The translations under genes and the position numbers were made by a program. 40,814 bases of DNA from Intrasporangium sp. GTDB lineage: Bacteria > Actinomycetota > Actinomycetes > Actinomycetales > Dermatophilaceae. Positions 32,857 through 40,814 of this stretch are shown in pieces; positions within the stretch are counted from its first letter, which is position 1; each line of letters starts with the position of its first letter. The notes under the pieces were generated by a model. The model was not told the DNA's origin and ran no database searches. It saw only the letters and a program-made list of their open reading frames with translations. The DNA lies in assembly GCF_030452765.1 (NCBI RefSeq), contig NZ_JAKDLO010000016.1, forward strand, positions 1 to 40,814. Direction: 5' to 3'.

Positions 32857-35238
32857 ATGACGGAGGGCATGACGACGGTCGCCCCGGAGTCCCACGAGGT
32901 CCGCCTCGCCATCAGCGGCATGACGTGCGCGTCCTGCTCGGCCCGGATCGAGCGCAAGCTCGGCAAGGTCGACGGCGTCCGGTCCGCCACCGTGAACCTC
33001 GCGACGGAGAAGGCCCAGGTCGTCTTCGCCGCGCCCGTCACCGTCGAGGCGATCCTCTCCGAGATCCAGCGCACCGGCTACGGCGCCAGCGTCATCCCCG
33101 ACGGCGTCATCCCCGGCGGCGCGACCGCAAAACCCGCCCCACGGCCGCGTCGCGACCCGCTGCCCAGCCGCACGACGAGCCGGTATGCCGCCCACCGCGC
33201 CCCCGCATCGGCCTCTCCTGCCGCTCCGGCTGGGGAAGGAGCGAGCGCTGCGCCCCGGGCGGCCGCAGGTGCGTCCTCCCGGCCCACGGCGCTCGTCGCG
33301 CGCTGGCGCGAGGCGCTGCTGCGGACGCTCGGCGACGCGACGCCCAGGGCGCGGCTGGTCGTCGCGGTGGCCCTGACCGTCCCGGTCTTCCTGCTCGCCA
33401 TGGTCGTCCCGGCCTTCCCGGCGAGCCCGTGGCTCCAGCTCGTCCTCACCACCCCCGTCGTCGCGTGGTGCGCCTGGCCGTTCCACCGGGCCGCGGCCGT
33501 CAACGCCCGCCACCTCGCCTCGACGATGGACACCCTCGTCTCACTCGGCGTCCTCGCCGCCTACCTGTACTCGGTCGTCGCCCTGCTCGCCGGGGCGGAC
33601 CACCTCTACTTCGAGACCGCCGCGGTCGTGACGACCTTCCTGCTCGTGGGTCGCTTCCTCGAGGCCCGCGCCAAGGACTCCGGACGCGAGGCGCTGCGCT
33701 CCCTGCTCGACCTCGGCGCCAAGGAGGTGTCGCTCCTGCGGGTCGACCCGCGCACCCGGATCACCGGCGAGCACCGAGTCCCCGTCGAGCAGCTCGTCGT
33801 CGGTGACCAGTTCCTCGTGCGCCCCGGCGAGAAGGTCGCCACCGACGGCATCGTCCGGGACGGTTCGAGCGCCCTCGACGCCAGCCTCGTCACGGGGGAG
33901 TCCGCCCCGGTCGACGTGCGGGCCGGCGACGAGGTGACCGGCGGCACCATCAACACGACCGGGCGCCTCGTCATCGAGGCGAGGAAGGTCGGCGCCGACA
34001 CGATGCTTGCCGGCATCCAGCGGCTCGTCGAGGCGGCTCAGACCGGCAAGGCGCCGATCCAGCGGCTCGCCGACCGGGTCTCGGCCGTCTTCGTCCCGGC
34101 GGTCCTCGCGATCGCCCTCGTCACGCTCGTGGCCTGGCTCGCGACCGGTCATGGCTTCGCCAGGTCGCTCGCCGTCGCCGTGGCCGTCCTCATCATCGCG
34201 TGCCCGTGCGCGCTCGGGCTCGCGACGCCGACCGCCCTGCTCGTCGGAACCGGGCGCGGCGCGCAGCTCGGCGCCCTCATCAAGGGCCCGCAGATCCTCG
34301 AGAACACCCGCCGAGCCGACACCGTCGTGCTCGACAAGACCGGCACGGTGACGACCGGAGACCTGCGCCTGACGAAGATCGCGGTCGTCGGCCGCCTCGA
34401 CAAGAAGGCGGCGCTCAAGGCAGCCGCGGCGGTCGAGCAGGGCAGCGAGCACCCGATCGCCCGGGCCATCGTCGCCGGGGCCCAGCAGGCACGCCTCGAC
34501 CTACCCCGCATCACCGACTTCACCGCGAACCCCGGCGAGGGTGCCTCGGCCCGGATCAGGGAAACCGAGGTCACCGTCGGCAAGGCGGCGCTGTTCGACA
34601 CGGTCGACGACAGTCTGCTCGAGCACGCCCGCTCGAACCCGGGCACGACCGTCTTCGTCGGATGGGACGGCACGGCCCACGCGGCCTTCACCGTCGGTGA
34701 CACCGTGCGCGACTCGTCCCGGGCTGCGGTCGAGCGGCTGCGCGAGCTCGGCCTCACGCCATACCTGCTGACCGGAGACGCGGAGACCAACGCGCGCAGT
34801 GTCGCCGACCAGGTCGGCATCGAGTCGGCCAACGTCCGCGCCGACGTGCTGCCGGCCGACAAGCACGCCGTCGTCACGCAGCTGCAGCAGCAGGGCAAGG
34901 TCGTGGCGATGGTCGGCGACGGGGTCAACGACGCGGCCGCGCTTGCCCAGGCCGACCTCGGGCTCGCGATGGGCTCGGGCTCGGACGTCGCGATCGACTC
35001 CGGCGACATCGTCTTGGTGCGCCCCGATCTCGACGCGGTCGCTGACGCGATCGAGCTGTCCCGCGCGACCCTGCGGACCATCAAGCAGAACCTGTTCTGG
35101 GCGTTCGGCTACAACACGCTCGCCATCCCGGTGGCGGCGTTCGGCCTGCTCAGCCCGATGATCGCCGGGGCCGCGATGGCGCTCTCGTCGGTCCTCGTCG
35201 TGACGAACTCGCTGCGCCTGCGGGCATTCAAGCGCTGA
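32857..35238 (+). CDS. copA: Copper-translocating P1B-type ATPase
   Basis: A 793-residue heavy-metal ATPase. An N-terminal metal-binding domain carries GMTCASC (21-27). A long Ala/Pro-rich linker (about 80-150) precedes eight membrane segments. CPC is at 449-451, the phosphorylated Asp493 is in DKTGT, SEHPIARA is the HP motif, and MVGDGVNDAAAL closes the P-domain. FGYNTLAIP and MALSSVLVVTNSLRL in the last helices mark the copper(I) export group. The start has a good ribosome site; a chaperone gene copZ or csoR is not adjacent. Confidence 0.94.
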   Translation: MTEGMTTVAPESHEVRLAISGMTCASCSARIERKLGKVDGVRSATVNLATEKAQVVFAAPVTVEAILSEIQRTGYGASVIPDGVIPGGATAKPAPRPRRDPLPSRTTSRYAAHRAPASASPAAPAGEGASAAPRAAAGASSRPTALVARWREALLRTLGDATPRARLVVAVALTVPVFLLAMVVPAFPASPWLQLVLTTPVVAWCAWPFHRAAAVNARHLASTMDTLVSLGVLAAYLYSVVALLAGADHLYFETAAVVTTFLLVGRFLEARAKDSGREALRSLLDLGAKEVSLLRVDPRTRITGEHRVPVEQLVVGDQFLVRPGEKVATDGIVRDGSSALDASLVTGESAPVDVRAGDEVTGGTINTTGRLVIEARKVGADTMLAGIQRLVEAAQTGKAPIQRLADRVSAVFVPAVLAIALVTLVAWLATGHGFARSLAVAVAVLIIACPCALGLATPTALLVGTGRGAQLGALIKGPQILENTRRADTVVLDKTGTVTTGDLRLTKIAVVGRLDKKAALKAAAAVEQGSEHPIARAIVAGAQQARLDLPRITDFTANPGEGASARIRETEVTVGKAALFDTVDDSLLEHARSNPGTTVFVGWDGTAHAAFTVGDTVRDSSRAAVERLRELGLTPYLLTGDAETNARSVADQVGIESANVRADVLPADKHAVVTQLQQQGKVVAMVGDGVNDAAALAQADLGLAMGSGSDVAIDSGDIVLVRPDLDAVADAIELSRATLRTIKQNLFWAFGYNTLAIPVAAFGLLSPMIAGAAMALSSVLVVTNSLRLRAFKR

Positions 35239-35250
35239 GGCGCGCACCGC

Positions 35251-35880
35251 CTAGATCGTGACCTCGCCGTCCGGCGTCGCGAAGGTCACCGAGAGCAGGC
35301 CAGGTGTCCCGCGCGGGGCGACGAAGCTGAAGTCGACCTCATCGCGGAAGGCGGTGGGCAGGCCGAGCCACTCGCGGACCCGGTCGGGGTCGCCGGCGAT
35401 CTCGAGCACCTTGAGCGAGGACTTGGAGCCGCCGTCGGACGGGTGGAGCGACATGTCCTCCCACTGGACGAAGAACGGCAGCTGGGGGTCGGCCATGAGA
35501 CCCTTGACGCCGAGCTGGCGCCACCGCAGCTCGACCCCGTCGGGACGGTGCCGGTTGCCTTCCACCGACTGCCGGCCGAGACGCGCCTCGGCCGGATGAA
35601 TGTCGTCGACGGCGACGACCCAGCCCATCCAACCGCCGCCGCACTCGGAGCGAGCGCGGACCGCCTGGCCGAACGGCGCCTTGTCGGACGCAGGGTGGTC
35701 GAGCACCCCGACAACCTCGAGATAGTTGTGGTTGGCCAACGGCAGGATGACGTTGCGCGTCCCGAACCGAGGATGCACCCCCCCGTCGACCGGCTCCACA
35801 CCGATGAGCTTCGACAGCCGTTCCGCAGTGGGCTGCAGACCGTCGTGCTCCGCCGCGTAGGAGACGTGGTCAACTCGCAT
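35251..35880 (-). CDS. Glyoxalase-like (VOC) domain protein
   Basis: A 209-residue protein of the Glyoxalase_3-type group: MRVDHVSYAAEHDGLQPTAERLSKLIG, GGVHPRFGTRNVILPLANHNYLEVVGVLDHP and a second half with LGVKGLMADPQLPFFVQWED. Histidine and glutamate residues at metal positions are present in the first half, but no enzyme activity can be assigned. The frame opens at 35919; I take the ATG at 35880. It converges with copA, 12 bp away. Confidence 0.8.
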   Translation of the reverse strand: MRVDHVSYAAEHDGLQPTAERLSKLIGVEPVDGGVHPRFGTRNVILPLANHNYLEVVGVLDHPASDKAPFGQAVRARSECGGGWMGWVVAVDDIHPAEARLGRQSVEGNRHRPDGVELRWRQLGVKGLMADPQLPFFVQWEDMSLHPSDGGSKSSLKVLEIAGDPDRVREWLGLPTAFRDEVDFSFVAPRGTPGLLSVTFATPDGEVTI

Positions 35881-35989
35881 ACCCCATCGTGGCACACCCC
35901 CAGGGGTGCTCTTGACCACCCCCCTCCGCTCGAGCGGACCTGCCCATCAGGTATGCCGCCCAGCCCGCTTCGGCATCGCCGGACGAGGG

Positions 35990-36826
35990 TCAGCGCGTCG
36001 CGCGCTGACGGACCGCCTCGTAGAGGACGACCGCCGCCGAGACCGAGACATTGAGGCTGTTTGCCTTGCCGCGCATGGGAATTCGTACCCGGTGGGTGGC
36101 CGCCTCGAGCATCCGGTCGTCGACGCCGTGCTTCTCGCTGCCGACCACCACGGCCACCCGGCCGGTGTAGTCGACCTCGGTGTGGAGCCGGTCGGCCTCG
36201 GGGGTCGTGACGACGAGCCGGAGGTCGTGGGTCCGGGCCCAGCCGAGCACCTCGTCCGTCGTCGCCGCGGCGACCGGCACCGCGAAGACGGTTCCCTTGC
36301 TCGCCCGGACGACGTTCGGGTTGCCCCAGTCGGTGACCGGGTCGACGGCGACGACCGCGTCGATCCCGACAGCGTCTGCGGTGCGCAGCATCGCCCCGAG
36401 GTTGCCGGGCTTCTCGACACCCTGGGCGAGGAGGACGAGCAGGTCCGGGCGAGCGGCGGGCAGCGAGCTGAGCGGCATACCAACCGAGTCCACGAGCGCG
36501 AGCAGGCCGTCGGCGCCCTCCCGGTAGGCGACCCTCTCGAAAGCGGGACGCGAGAGGTGCACGATCTCGACACCGTCGGCCCGGACCCGGTCGAGCAGGT
36601 CGGCCTGCTGACCGATGTCCTGGACCCCCGCGCGACCGGCCGGCCTGAAGAGCTCCGCGCAGACGTAGACGGTGTGGGGGCGGACCCCCGCGTCGAGGGC
36701 GAGCGCGAGCTCTTCGTGGCCCTCGACGAGCGTCCGTCCGGTCTGCTCGCGGACCCGGCGGCGGCGCAGCGCGACCAACGCCTTGACGCGCGGGTTGGCG
36801 GCGGAGGTGATGGTCGGCTCGCTCAT
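35990..36826 (-). CDS. TrmH/SpoU-family RNA 2'-O-methyltransferase
   Basis: A 278-residue knotted methyltransferase. The N-terminal substrate domain (NPRVKALVALRRRRVREQTGRTLVEG) precedes the catalytic domain with EKPGNLGAMLRTADAVG, VVVGSEKHGVDD and IPMRGKANSLNVSVSAAVVLYE, the three SpoU motifs that bind S-adenosylmethionine in the knot. The RNA target (tRNA, or 23S rRNA as for RlmB or thiostrepton-type enzymes) cannot be told from this. It is monocistronic here. Confidence 0.9.
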   Translation of the reverse strand: MSEPTITSAANPRVKALVALRRRRVREQTGRTLVEGHEELALALDAGVRPHTVYVCAELFRPAGRAGVQDIGQQADLLDRVRADGVEIVHLSRPAFERVAYREGADGLLALVDSVGMPLSSLPAARPDLLVLLAQGVEKPGNLGAMLRTADAVGIDAVVAVDPVTDWGNPNVVRASKGTVFAVPVAAATTDEVLGWARTHDLRLVVTTPEADRLHTEVDYTGRVAVVVGSEKHGVDDRMLEAATHRVRIPMRGKANSLNVSVSAAVVLYEAVRQRATR

Positions 36827-36945
36827 GGCGCACCCAGCATCCCATCGTCCTGACCGAGCCAGGGGGAGCCAGAGGTGCCGCGTAGCGTTACGAGAGTTCG
36901 AGAAGCCCCTCCTCGGGCCCGGGGAGTCGACCGAGGGAGCCCCCC

Positions 36946-37508
36946 ATGACGTCTATAGCGGACCGACCCGATACCGCACTTCTCGTGCTCGACGTTCAGG
37001 AGCGACCCCTCGCGGGTGCTCACAACCGTGATGCAGTCATCAGCACGATCGCGGGGTTGGTGGATCGGGCCCGTGCCACCGGCGTGCCGGTCGTCTGGGT
37101 CCAGCATTTCGATGACGAGCTACCGCAGGGCTCCGACGGCTGGCGCTACGTCCCGGAGCTCGTGCCGCTGGCGGGTGAGCCGCTCGTGTCGAAATCCTAC
37201 CCGGATGCGTCGAAGACAGCGAGCTCGAGGGCGTCCTCGCCGGGCGGGGGGTGGGCCGGCTCGTCGTGGTTGGTGCGCAGACAGATATGTGCGTGCGTGG
37301 CACGCTGCACGGGGCGTTCGTCCGTGGGTATGAGGTGACGCTGGTCCAGGACGGCCACACCACCGAGGACCTCCGGCCGTGGGGTGTCCCGGTCAGCCCC
37401 GAGCAGGTCATCGCCCATACGAACACCTACTGGACGTGGACCGCCGCGCGGGGGCGCACCGGTGCCGTCGTCCCGGCGGCCGAGGTGGACTTCGGAGCCG
37501 CCACCTGA
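36946..37508 (+). pseudogene. Cysteine hydrolase (isochorismatase family) with a one-base frameshift
   Basis: The first part (36946 to about 37210) reads ALLVLDVQERPL (catalytic Asp) through VSKSYPDA. The second (about 37212-37508) reads EDSELEGVLAGRGVGRLVVVGAQTDMCVRGTLHGAF (catalytic Cys) to the stop. Homologues read SYPDAFEDTEL; here GATGCG-TCGAAGAC lacks one T at about 37211, so the second half is in another frame. Either the gene is recently broken or the base is a sequence error. The start has GGGAG upstream. Restored length would be about 187 residues. Confidence 0.8.
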
Positions 37509-37542
37509 CCGAGCTGCGGCCAGGCCCACCTACAGTGGTCGC

Positions 37543-38019
37543 ATGCTGGACGCGCTCACCCGGCTGCCGTTCTGGCAGGCGTTCGTCGCGCTCTGGTGCA
37601 TCGTCATGCTGCGCTCCAACGCGACGTACTGGGTGGGCCGTGGCGCGATCGCCGGCTGGCAGCGGCTGCGCGACAAGCCCAGCCAGACCAGCCGGCTGCG
37701 GGCAGAGAAGCTGATCCGACGGCTCGGGCCGGTCGCCGTCGCGCTGTCGTACCTGACGATCGGGATCCAGACCACGATCCACCTGACGGCGGGCGCGCTG
37801 CGCATGCCGATGGGCTCCTACCTGCCGGCGGCGATCGTCGGGTCGGCGGCCTGGGCGGCGGTCTACGCGACGATCGGGCTTGCAGTGGTCGACGCCTGGC
37901 TCGCCGCGATGGCCGGGTCGTGGTACGGGCTGGCCGCGATCGTCGCGCTCGTGGTGGTGGGGGTGGCGACGTGGCTGGTCGGGCGTCGCCGCGGCGGTTC
38001 GCGCCCCGCCGAACCCTGA
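37543..38019 (+). CDS. VTT/DedA-like membrane protein
   Basis: A 158-residue membrane protein with hydrophobic stretches near 10-27, 65-85, 90-115 and 122-148. WQAFVALWCIVMLRSNATYWVGRG and YLTIGIQTTIHLTAGALRMP resemble the VTT (SNARE-associated, DedA) fold, in which the latter half carries re-entrant loops. TACAGT stands six bases before the ATG (leaderless). The frame is open to 37384, within the previous gene. Function is unknown; lipid transport is the family's proposed role. Confidence 0.75.
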   Translation: MLDALTRLPFWQAFVALWCIVMLRSNATYWVGRGAIAGWQRLRDKPSQTSRLRAEKLIRRLGPVAVALSYLTIGIQTTIHLTAGALRMPMGSYLPAAIVGSAAWAAVYATIGLAVVDAWLAAMAGSWYGLAAIVALVVVGVATWLVGRRRGGSRPAEP

Positions 38020-38020
38020 C

Positions 38021-38302
38021 ACGACGCACCCGCGGATCTACGACCCACCGAGCACTCCGGAGCAGGCCCTCAGCCGGCTCGATGCCTGGCTCGTCTCGCC
38101 GTCGGTGGTGCTGCTCGCCGAGGGCCCTGGGCACTGGCCCACCCTTCGCGACACCTTGGCACGCGCCCGAGTGCGGGGGCCGATGGTGCACGATGCACGG
38201 GTCGCCGCGCTGTGCGTGGGCCACGGCATCCGGCAGTTGTGGACAGCAGACCGGGACTTCGGCAGGTTCTCGGACGTGCAGGTGGCCAACCCGCTGGCCT
38301 GA
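38021..38302 (+). pseudogene. VapC toxin, C-terminal remnant
   Basis: About 93 codons match the C-terminal two thirds of a PIN toxin: THPRIYDPPSTPEQALSRLDAWLVSPSVVLLAEGPGHW, MVHDARVAALCVGHGIRQLWTADRDFGRF. The N-terminal part with the first catalytic aspartate is absent, and it begins two bases after the stop of the membrane-protein gene, with no start codon or antitoxin. Probably what is left after a deletion. Confidence 0.75.
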
Positions 38303-38308
38303 CCCGGG

Positions 38309-38398
38309 GCCACTCACTATCCCGCCCCGGCCGGAAAGTGCGAGGCCGAACACCGACCGCGCCACTCACTATCCCGCCCCGGCCGGAAAGTGCGAGGC
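38309..38398. repeat. 52-bp-period repeat, locus B
   Basis: A 38-bp element (GCCACTCACTATCCCGCC, then CCGGCCGGAAAGTGCGAGGC) occurs exactly at 38309-38346 and 38361-38398, 52 bp apart. Its reverse complement matches the repeats at 21157-21230 in sequence and period. It lies between the VapC remnant and the GH3 gene. The rest of 38303-38514 shows no gene. Confidence 0.85.
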
Positions 38399-38514
38399 TG
38401 ACCAAGCGAGACCTCGCTCGCTCAACCCGTACACCCGGTCATGCCGGGGCGCGAGCCACCCCTCCGGCAGCCCGCGTCGTTGTTGTCCGCCCGGGGACGT
38501 GCTAGACCTTCCGG

Positions 38515-40677
38515 ATGACCGACACGCGAGCGACCGCCGACAACGCCACGGCGAGCGACTGGCAAGACACGTCAGCGACCCCACGCGAGCGGGCCGAGCG
38601 GCTCGTCGCGGCAATGACCCTGGAACAGAAGATCGCCCAGCTGCACGGTGCGATGGAGACCATCGACATCTACGGCCTCTCGGCCAAGGCAGCCGAGGAG
38701 GGGGCGGACCTGGAGCAGCTCGCCGCGCAGATCTCGGTCGAGCGGCACGTGACGGGCATCGAGGAGCTGGGGATCCCCCGCTTCCGGATCACCAACGGTC
38801 CGGTGGGCGTCGGCATGGGCGACGGGACCCCGAGCCCCCCGGCGACGTCGTTGCCGATGACGATCGGGCTCGCGGCCTCCTTCGATCCCGAGCTGGCCCA
38901 CGCCTACGGCGACATCATCGGGTCCGAGACGGCCACCCTCGGCCAGCACGTGCTCGAGGGACCCGGGCTGTGCCTGCACCGCACGACGATCGCCGGGCGC
39001 AACTTCGAGTACTTCTCCGAGGACCCCTACCTGTCCGGGGTGATGGGCGTCGCCGTGGCCAGGGCGATCCAGGACCACGACGTCATCGCGATGGCCAAGC
39101 ACTACGTCGTCAACGACCAGGAGTACGAGCGGTTCCGGACCAACATCGAGCTCGACGAGCACGTGCTGCGCGAGCTGTACCTGCTGCCGTTCGAGATGGT
39201 CGTCAAGGACGCCGAGATCGCCGCGGTGATGAGCGCCTACAACCGCATCCGGGGCGTCTACGCCACCGAGTGCCGCCCGACCCTGACCGACATCCTGCGC
39301 ACCGAGTGGGGCTTCACGGGCTACGTCCAGTCCGACTTCTGGTCGTGCCGCTCGGCGGCCGGATCGCTCAACGCCGGCCTGGACCACGAGATGCCGGACG
39401 CGAAGTGGCTGGGCGAGACCAACGTCAGGGCAGCCCTGTCCGACACGAGCCTCGAGATCGAGACCGTCGACCGGGCACTGGTGCGCCGTTACACCCAGAT
39501 GTTCCGCTTCGGCCAGTTCGAGCGGCCATACGCCCCAGGCGAGATCGACGCGCAGGCGCACGGCGCGATCGCCCGCAGCATCGGCACCCAGATCGCGGTA
39601 CTGCTCAAGAACGACGGCGCGCTGCTTCCCCTCGACCCACACGTCGGGTCGATCGCCGTCATCGGACAGTCCGCGTTCGTCGACGAGGCCTGCCTCGGCG
39701 GGGGCGGCTCGTCGAAGGTCGTCCCGCTGTACACCGTGTCGCCGCTCGACGGCCTACGCGACGTGCTCGCCGACCTCGGCTCGTCCGCGACGGTGACCAA
39801 GGTTACGGTCGCCGACGACCTGTCCAACCTCGACGAGGCACGACGTGCCGCCGCCGACGCCGACGTCGTCGTGCTCATGGCCGGCCTGATCGCCACCGAG
39901 GGCGCCGACCAGCCGCACGCCAACATGCTCAACGACCAGAACCGCATGCTCGCCGAGCTGCTCGCCGTGGGCGAGACCACCATCGTCGTGCTCAAGGGGA
40001 GCAACCCCGTCCTCATGCCGTGGATCGAAGCCGCACCAGCGGTGCTCGAGGTGTGGAACCAGGGCGCCGAGGACGGGCACGTCGTCGCCGACCTGCTCCT
40101 CGGCGTGGCCAACCCGTCCGGCAAGGTGCCCACCAGCTACCCGCGGTCCGAGGACGACACCCTCTACGCCGGACACCCCGAGCGCTACCCCGGCACCGAC
40201 GAGGGCGACGGCTACCCGGTGATCCGCTACTCCGAGGGCCTGCAGATGGGCTACCGCTGGTTCCATGGCCAGGGCATCGAGCCGCTCTTCGGCTTCGGTC
40301 ACGGACTGTCCTACACGAGCTTCGAGCTGGCCGACGTCGCCGTCGACGCGCCGGGCGGGGTTAGCTCGCCGGTCACCGTGACGGCCGCGGTGACCAACAC
40401 CGGCGAGCGTGCCGGCGCCGAGGTCGTGCAGGTCTACCTCGGGGTGCCCGCGGCCAACCAGCCGCCCAAGCGGCTCGTCGGCTTCCAGAAGGTCGCCCTC
40501 GAGCCGGATACCACCAGCCAGGTCACGGTCACCATCGACCCGGCCGCCAGCAACCACCCGTTCTCGGTCTGGGACTACGCCACGAGCAGCTTCCAGACCG
40601 TGGCCGGCGACTACACGGTCTTCGTCGGCACCTCCGCCGACGACACCCCGCACACGGCGACGATCACCGCGGGCTGA
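38515..40677 (+). CDS. Glycoside hydrolase family 3 (beta-glucosidase-like)
   Basis: A 720-residue GH3 enzyme. The N-terminal barrel domain contains RITNGPVGVGMGDG, MAKHYVVND (Lys195-His196) and the catalytic nucleophile Asp274 in GYVQSDFWS (the usual form is SDW). The alpha-beta domain follows from about residue 360, and the C-terminal fibronectin-III-like domain, with TNTGERAGAEVVQVYLG, ends it. There is no signal peptide, so it probably acts in the cytoplasm on imported glycosides. TAGACC lies six bases before the ATG. Substrate specificity (glucoside, xyloside or other) is not evident. Confidence 0.92.
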   Translation: MTDTRATADNATASDWQDTSATPRERAERLVAAMTLEQKIAQLHGAMETIDIYGLSAKAAEEGADLEQLAAQISVERHVTGIEELGIPRFRITNGPVGVGMGDGTPSPPATSLPMTIGLAASFDPELAHAYGDIIGSETATLGQHVLEGPGLCLHRTTIAGRNFEYFSEDPYLSGVMGVAVARAIQDHDVIAMAKHYVVNDQEYERFRTNIELDEHVLRELYLLPFEMVVKDAEIAAVMSAYNRIRGVYATECRPTLTDILRTEWGFTGYVQSDFWSCRSAAGSLNAGLDHEMPDAKWLGETNVRAALSDTSLEIETVDRALVRRYTQMFRFGQFERPYAPGEIDAQAHGAIARSIGTQIAVLLKNDGALLPLDPHVGSIAVIGQSAFVDEACLGGGGSSKVVPLYTVSPLDGLRDVLADLGSSATVTKVTVADDLSNLDEARRAAADADVVVLMAGLIATEGADQPHANMLNDQNRMLAELLAVGETTIVVLKGSNPVLMPWIEAAPAVLEVWNQGAEDGHVVADLLLGVANPSGKVPTSYPRSEDDTLYAGHPERYPGTDEGDGYPVIRYSEGLQMGYRWFHGQGIEPLFGFGHGLSYTSFELADVAVDAPGGVSSPVTVTAAVTNTGERAGAEVVQVYLGVPAANQPPKRLVGFQKVALEPDTTSQVTVTIDPAASNHPFSVWDYATSSFQTVAGDYTVFVGTSADDTPHTATITAG

Positions 40678-40729
40678 GCGTCATACGGCCGGGGTTGCGG
40701 ACCGCGGCCCGCGCAGGGATGCTACGAAG

Positions 40730-40814
40730 GTGAGCACCCCGACGCGCCGGCGCGTCGCCCTCTTCGCGACGTGCTTCAACGACACGATGTGGCCCGAGAC
40801 GCTCAAGGCGACGG
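40730..40814 (+). CDS. LutA-like cysteine-rich protein, N-terminus (partial)
   Basis: The last 85 bp encode a GTG start and about 28 residues, including RRVALFATCFNDTMWPETLKAT. This is the N-terminal pattern of LutA/YkgE, the cysteine-rich subunit of the lactate utilisation LutABC complex. GATGCT lies six bases before the GTG. The gene continues beyond the window, so the identification rests on this short stretch. Confidence 0.7.
   Translation, partial: MSTPTRRRVALFATCFNDTMWPETLKAT

Larger units (their letters stand above)
23..36480. repeat. Dispersed motif GTATGCCG (extended SGTATGCCGC), 20 copies
   Basis: Exact copies, plus orientation: 6521, 7987, 12505, 15955, 21072, 24803, 26634, 27782, 33183, 35951. 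Reverse orientation (CGGCATAC): 23, 4960, 12833, 14827, 16747, 19864, 26855, 29716, 30559, 36473. These are start positions of the 8-mer. Eighteen of 20 are followed by C on the motif strand. At least eight lie between genes, more than the small non-coding share would give. Inside genes the motif occurs in more than one reading frame. Confidence 0.8.

Overview
The window is high-GC DNA (roughly 70% G+C by eye) with GTG and ATG starts, actinobacterial codon use and many apparently leaderless genes. The gene content (BkdABC-type dehydrogenase, Pat aminotransferase, a ring-type phenylacetate set, SbcCD, M56/BlaI pair, several PIN toxin-antitoxin modules) fits Actinomycetota, most likely Micrococcales near Intrasporangiaceae. 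The family placement is an inference from general look, not from a search. No rRNA, tRNA, IS transposase, CRISPR array or replication origin was recognised.

Layout. 1-2606 (minus): a three-gene 2-oxoacid dehydrogenase operon (E1alpha, E1beta, start of E2). Behind it lies a decayed AAA ATPase gene (about 2785-3565) next to a 16-bp-arm inverted repeat, then an aromatic aminotransferase (pat). 5052-10942 (plus): phosphofructokinase, a small membrane protein, and sbcD-sbcC. 10977-11593: a VapBC module. 11871-21068: a phenylacetate block (MFS transporter and paaN on minus; paaH, paaI and paaK on plus) interrupted by a complete polar amino-acid ABC transporter. 21332-23852: a small unknown protein, pyrD, a Phd/VapC module and a YtrA-like GntR regulator. 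23933-25122: the wreck of a cydABCD operon. 25138-26472: BlaI/M56 pair. 26473-26888: a 416-bp non-coding region full of 21-bp repeats. 26889-31999: galE, an MFS exporter, a SnoaL-like protein, a low-molecular-weight phosphatase, purB. 32058-32739: a third antitoxin/PIN pair with a clear operator. 32857-36826: copper ATPase, a glyoxalase-like protein, an RNA methyltransferase. 36946-38302: a frameshifted cysteine hydrolase, a VTT-type membrane protein and a VapC remnant. 38515-40677: a GH3 glycosidase. The window ends inside a LutA-like gene.

Function. Most of the window is core metabolism and housekeeping. The phenylacetate block would activate phenylacetate (PaaK), handle ring-opening products (PaaN, PaaH) and rescue CoA (PaaI); the ring epoxidase genes paaABCDE are not in the window. 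Pat beside the Bkd-like operon suggests linked transamination and oxidation of 2-oxo acids, which is inference.

The most unusual layer is non-coding. There are four loci of a 21-bp tandem repeat family (period exactly two helical turns), two loci of a second repeat family with a 52-bp period, and 20 copies of an 8-mer GTATGCCG (extended SGTATGCCGC) in both orientations. Many operon starts show TANNNT six to nine bases before the start codon. Gene decay breakpoints lie next to repeat units in two places.
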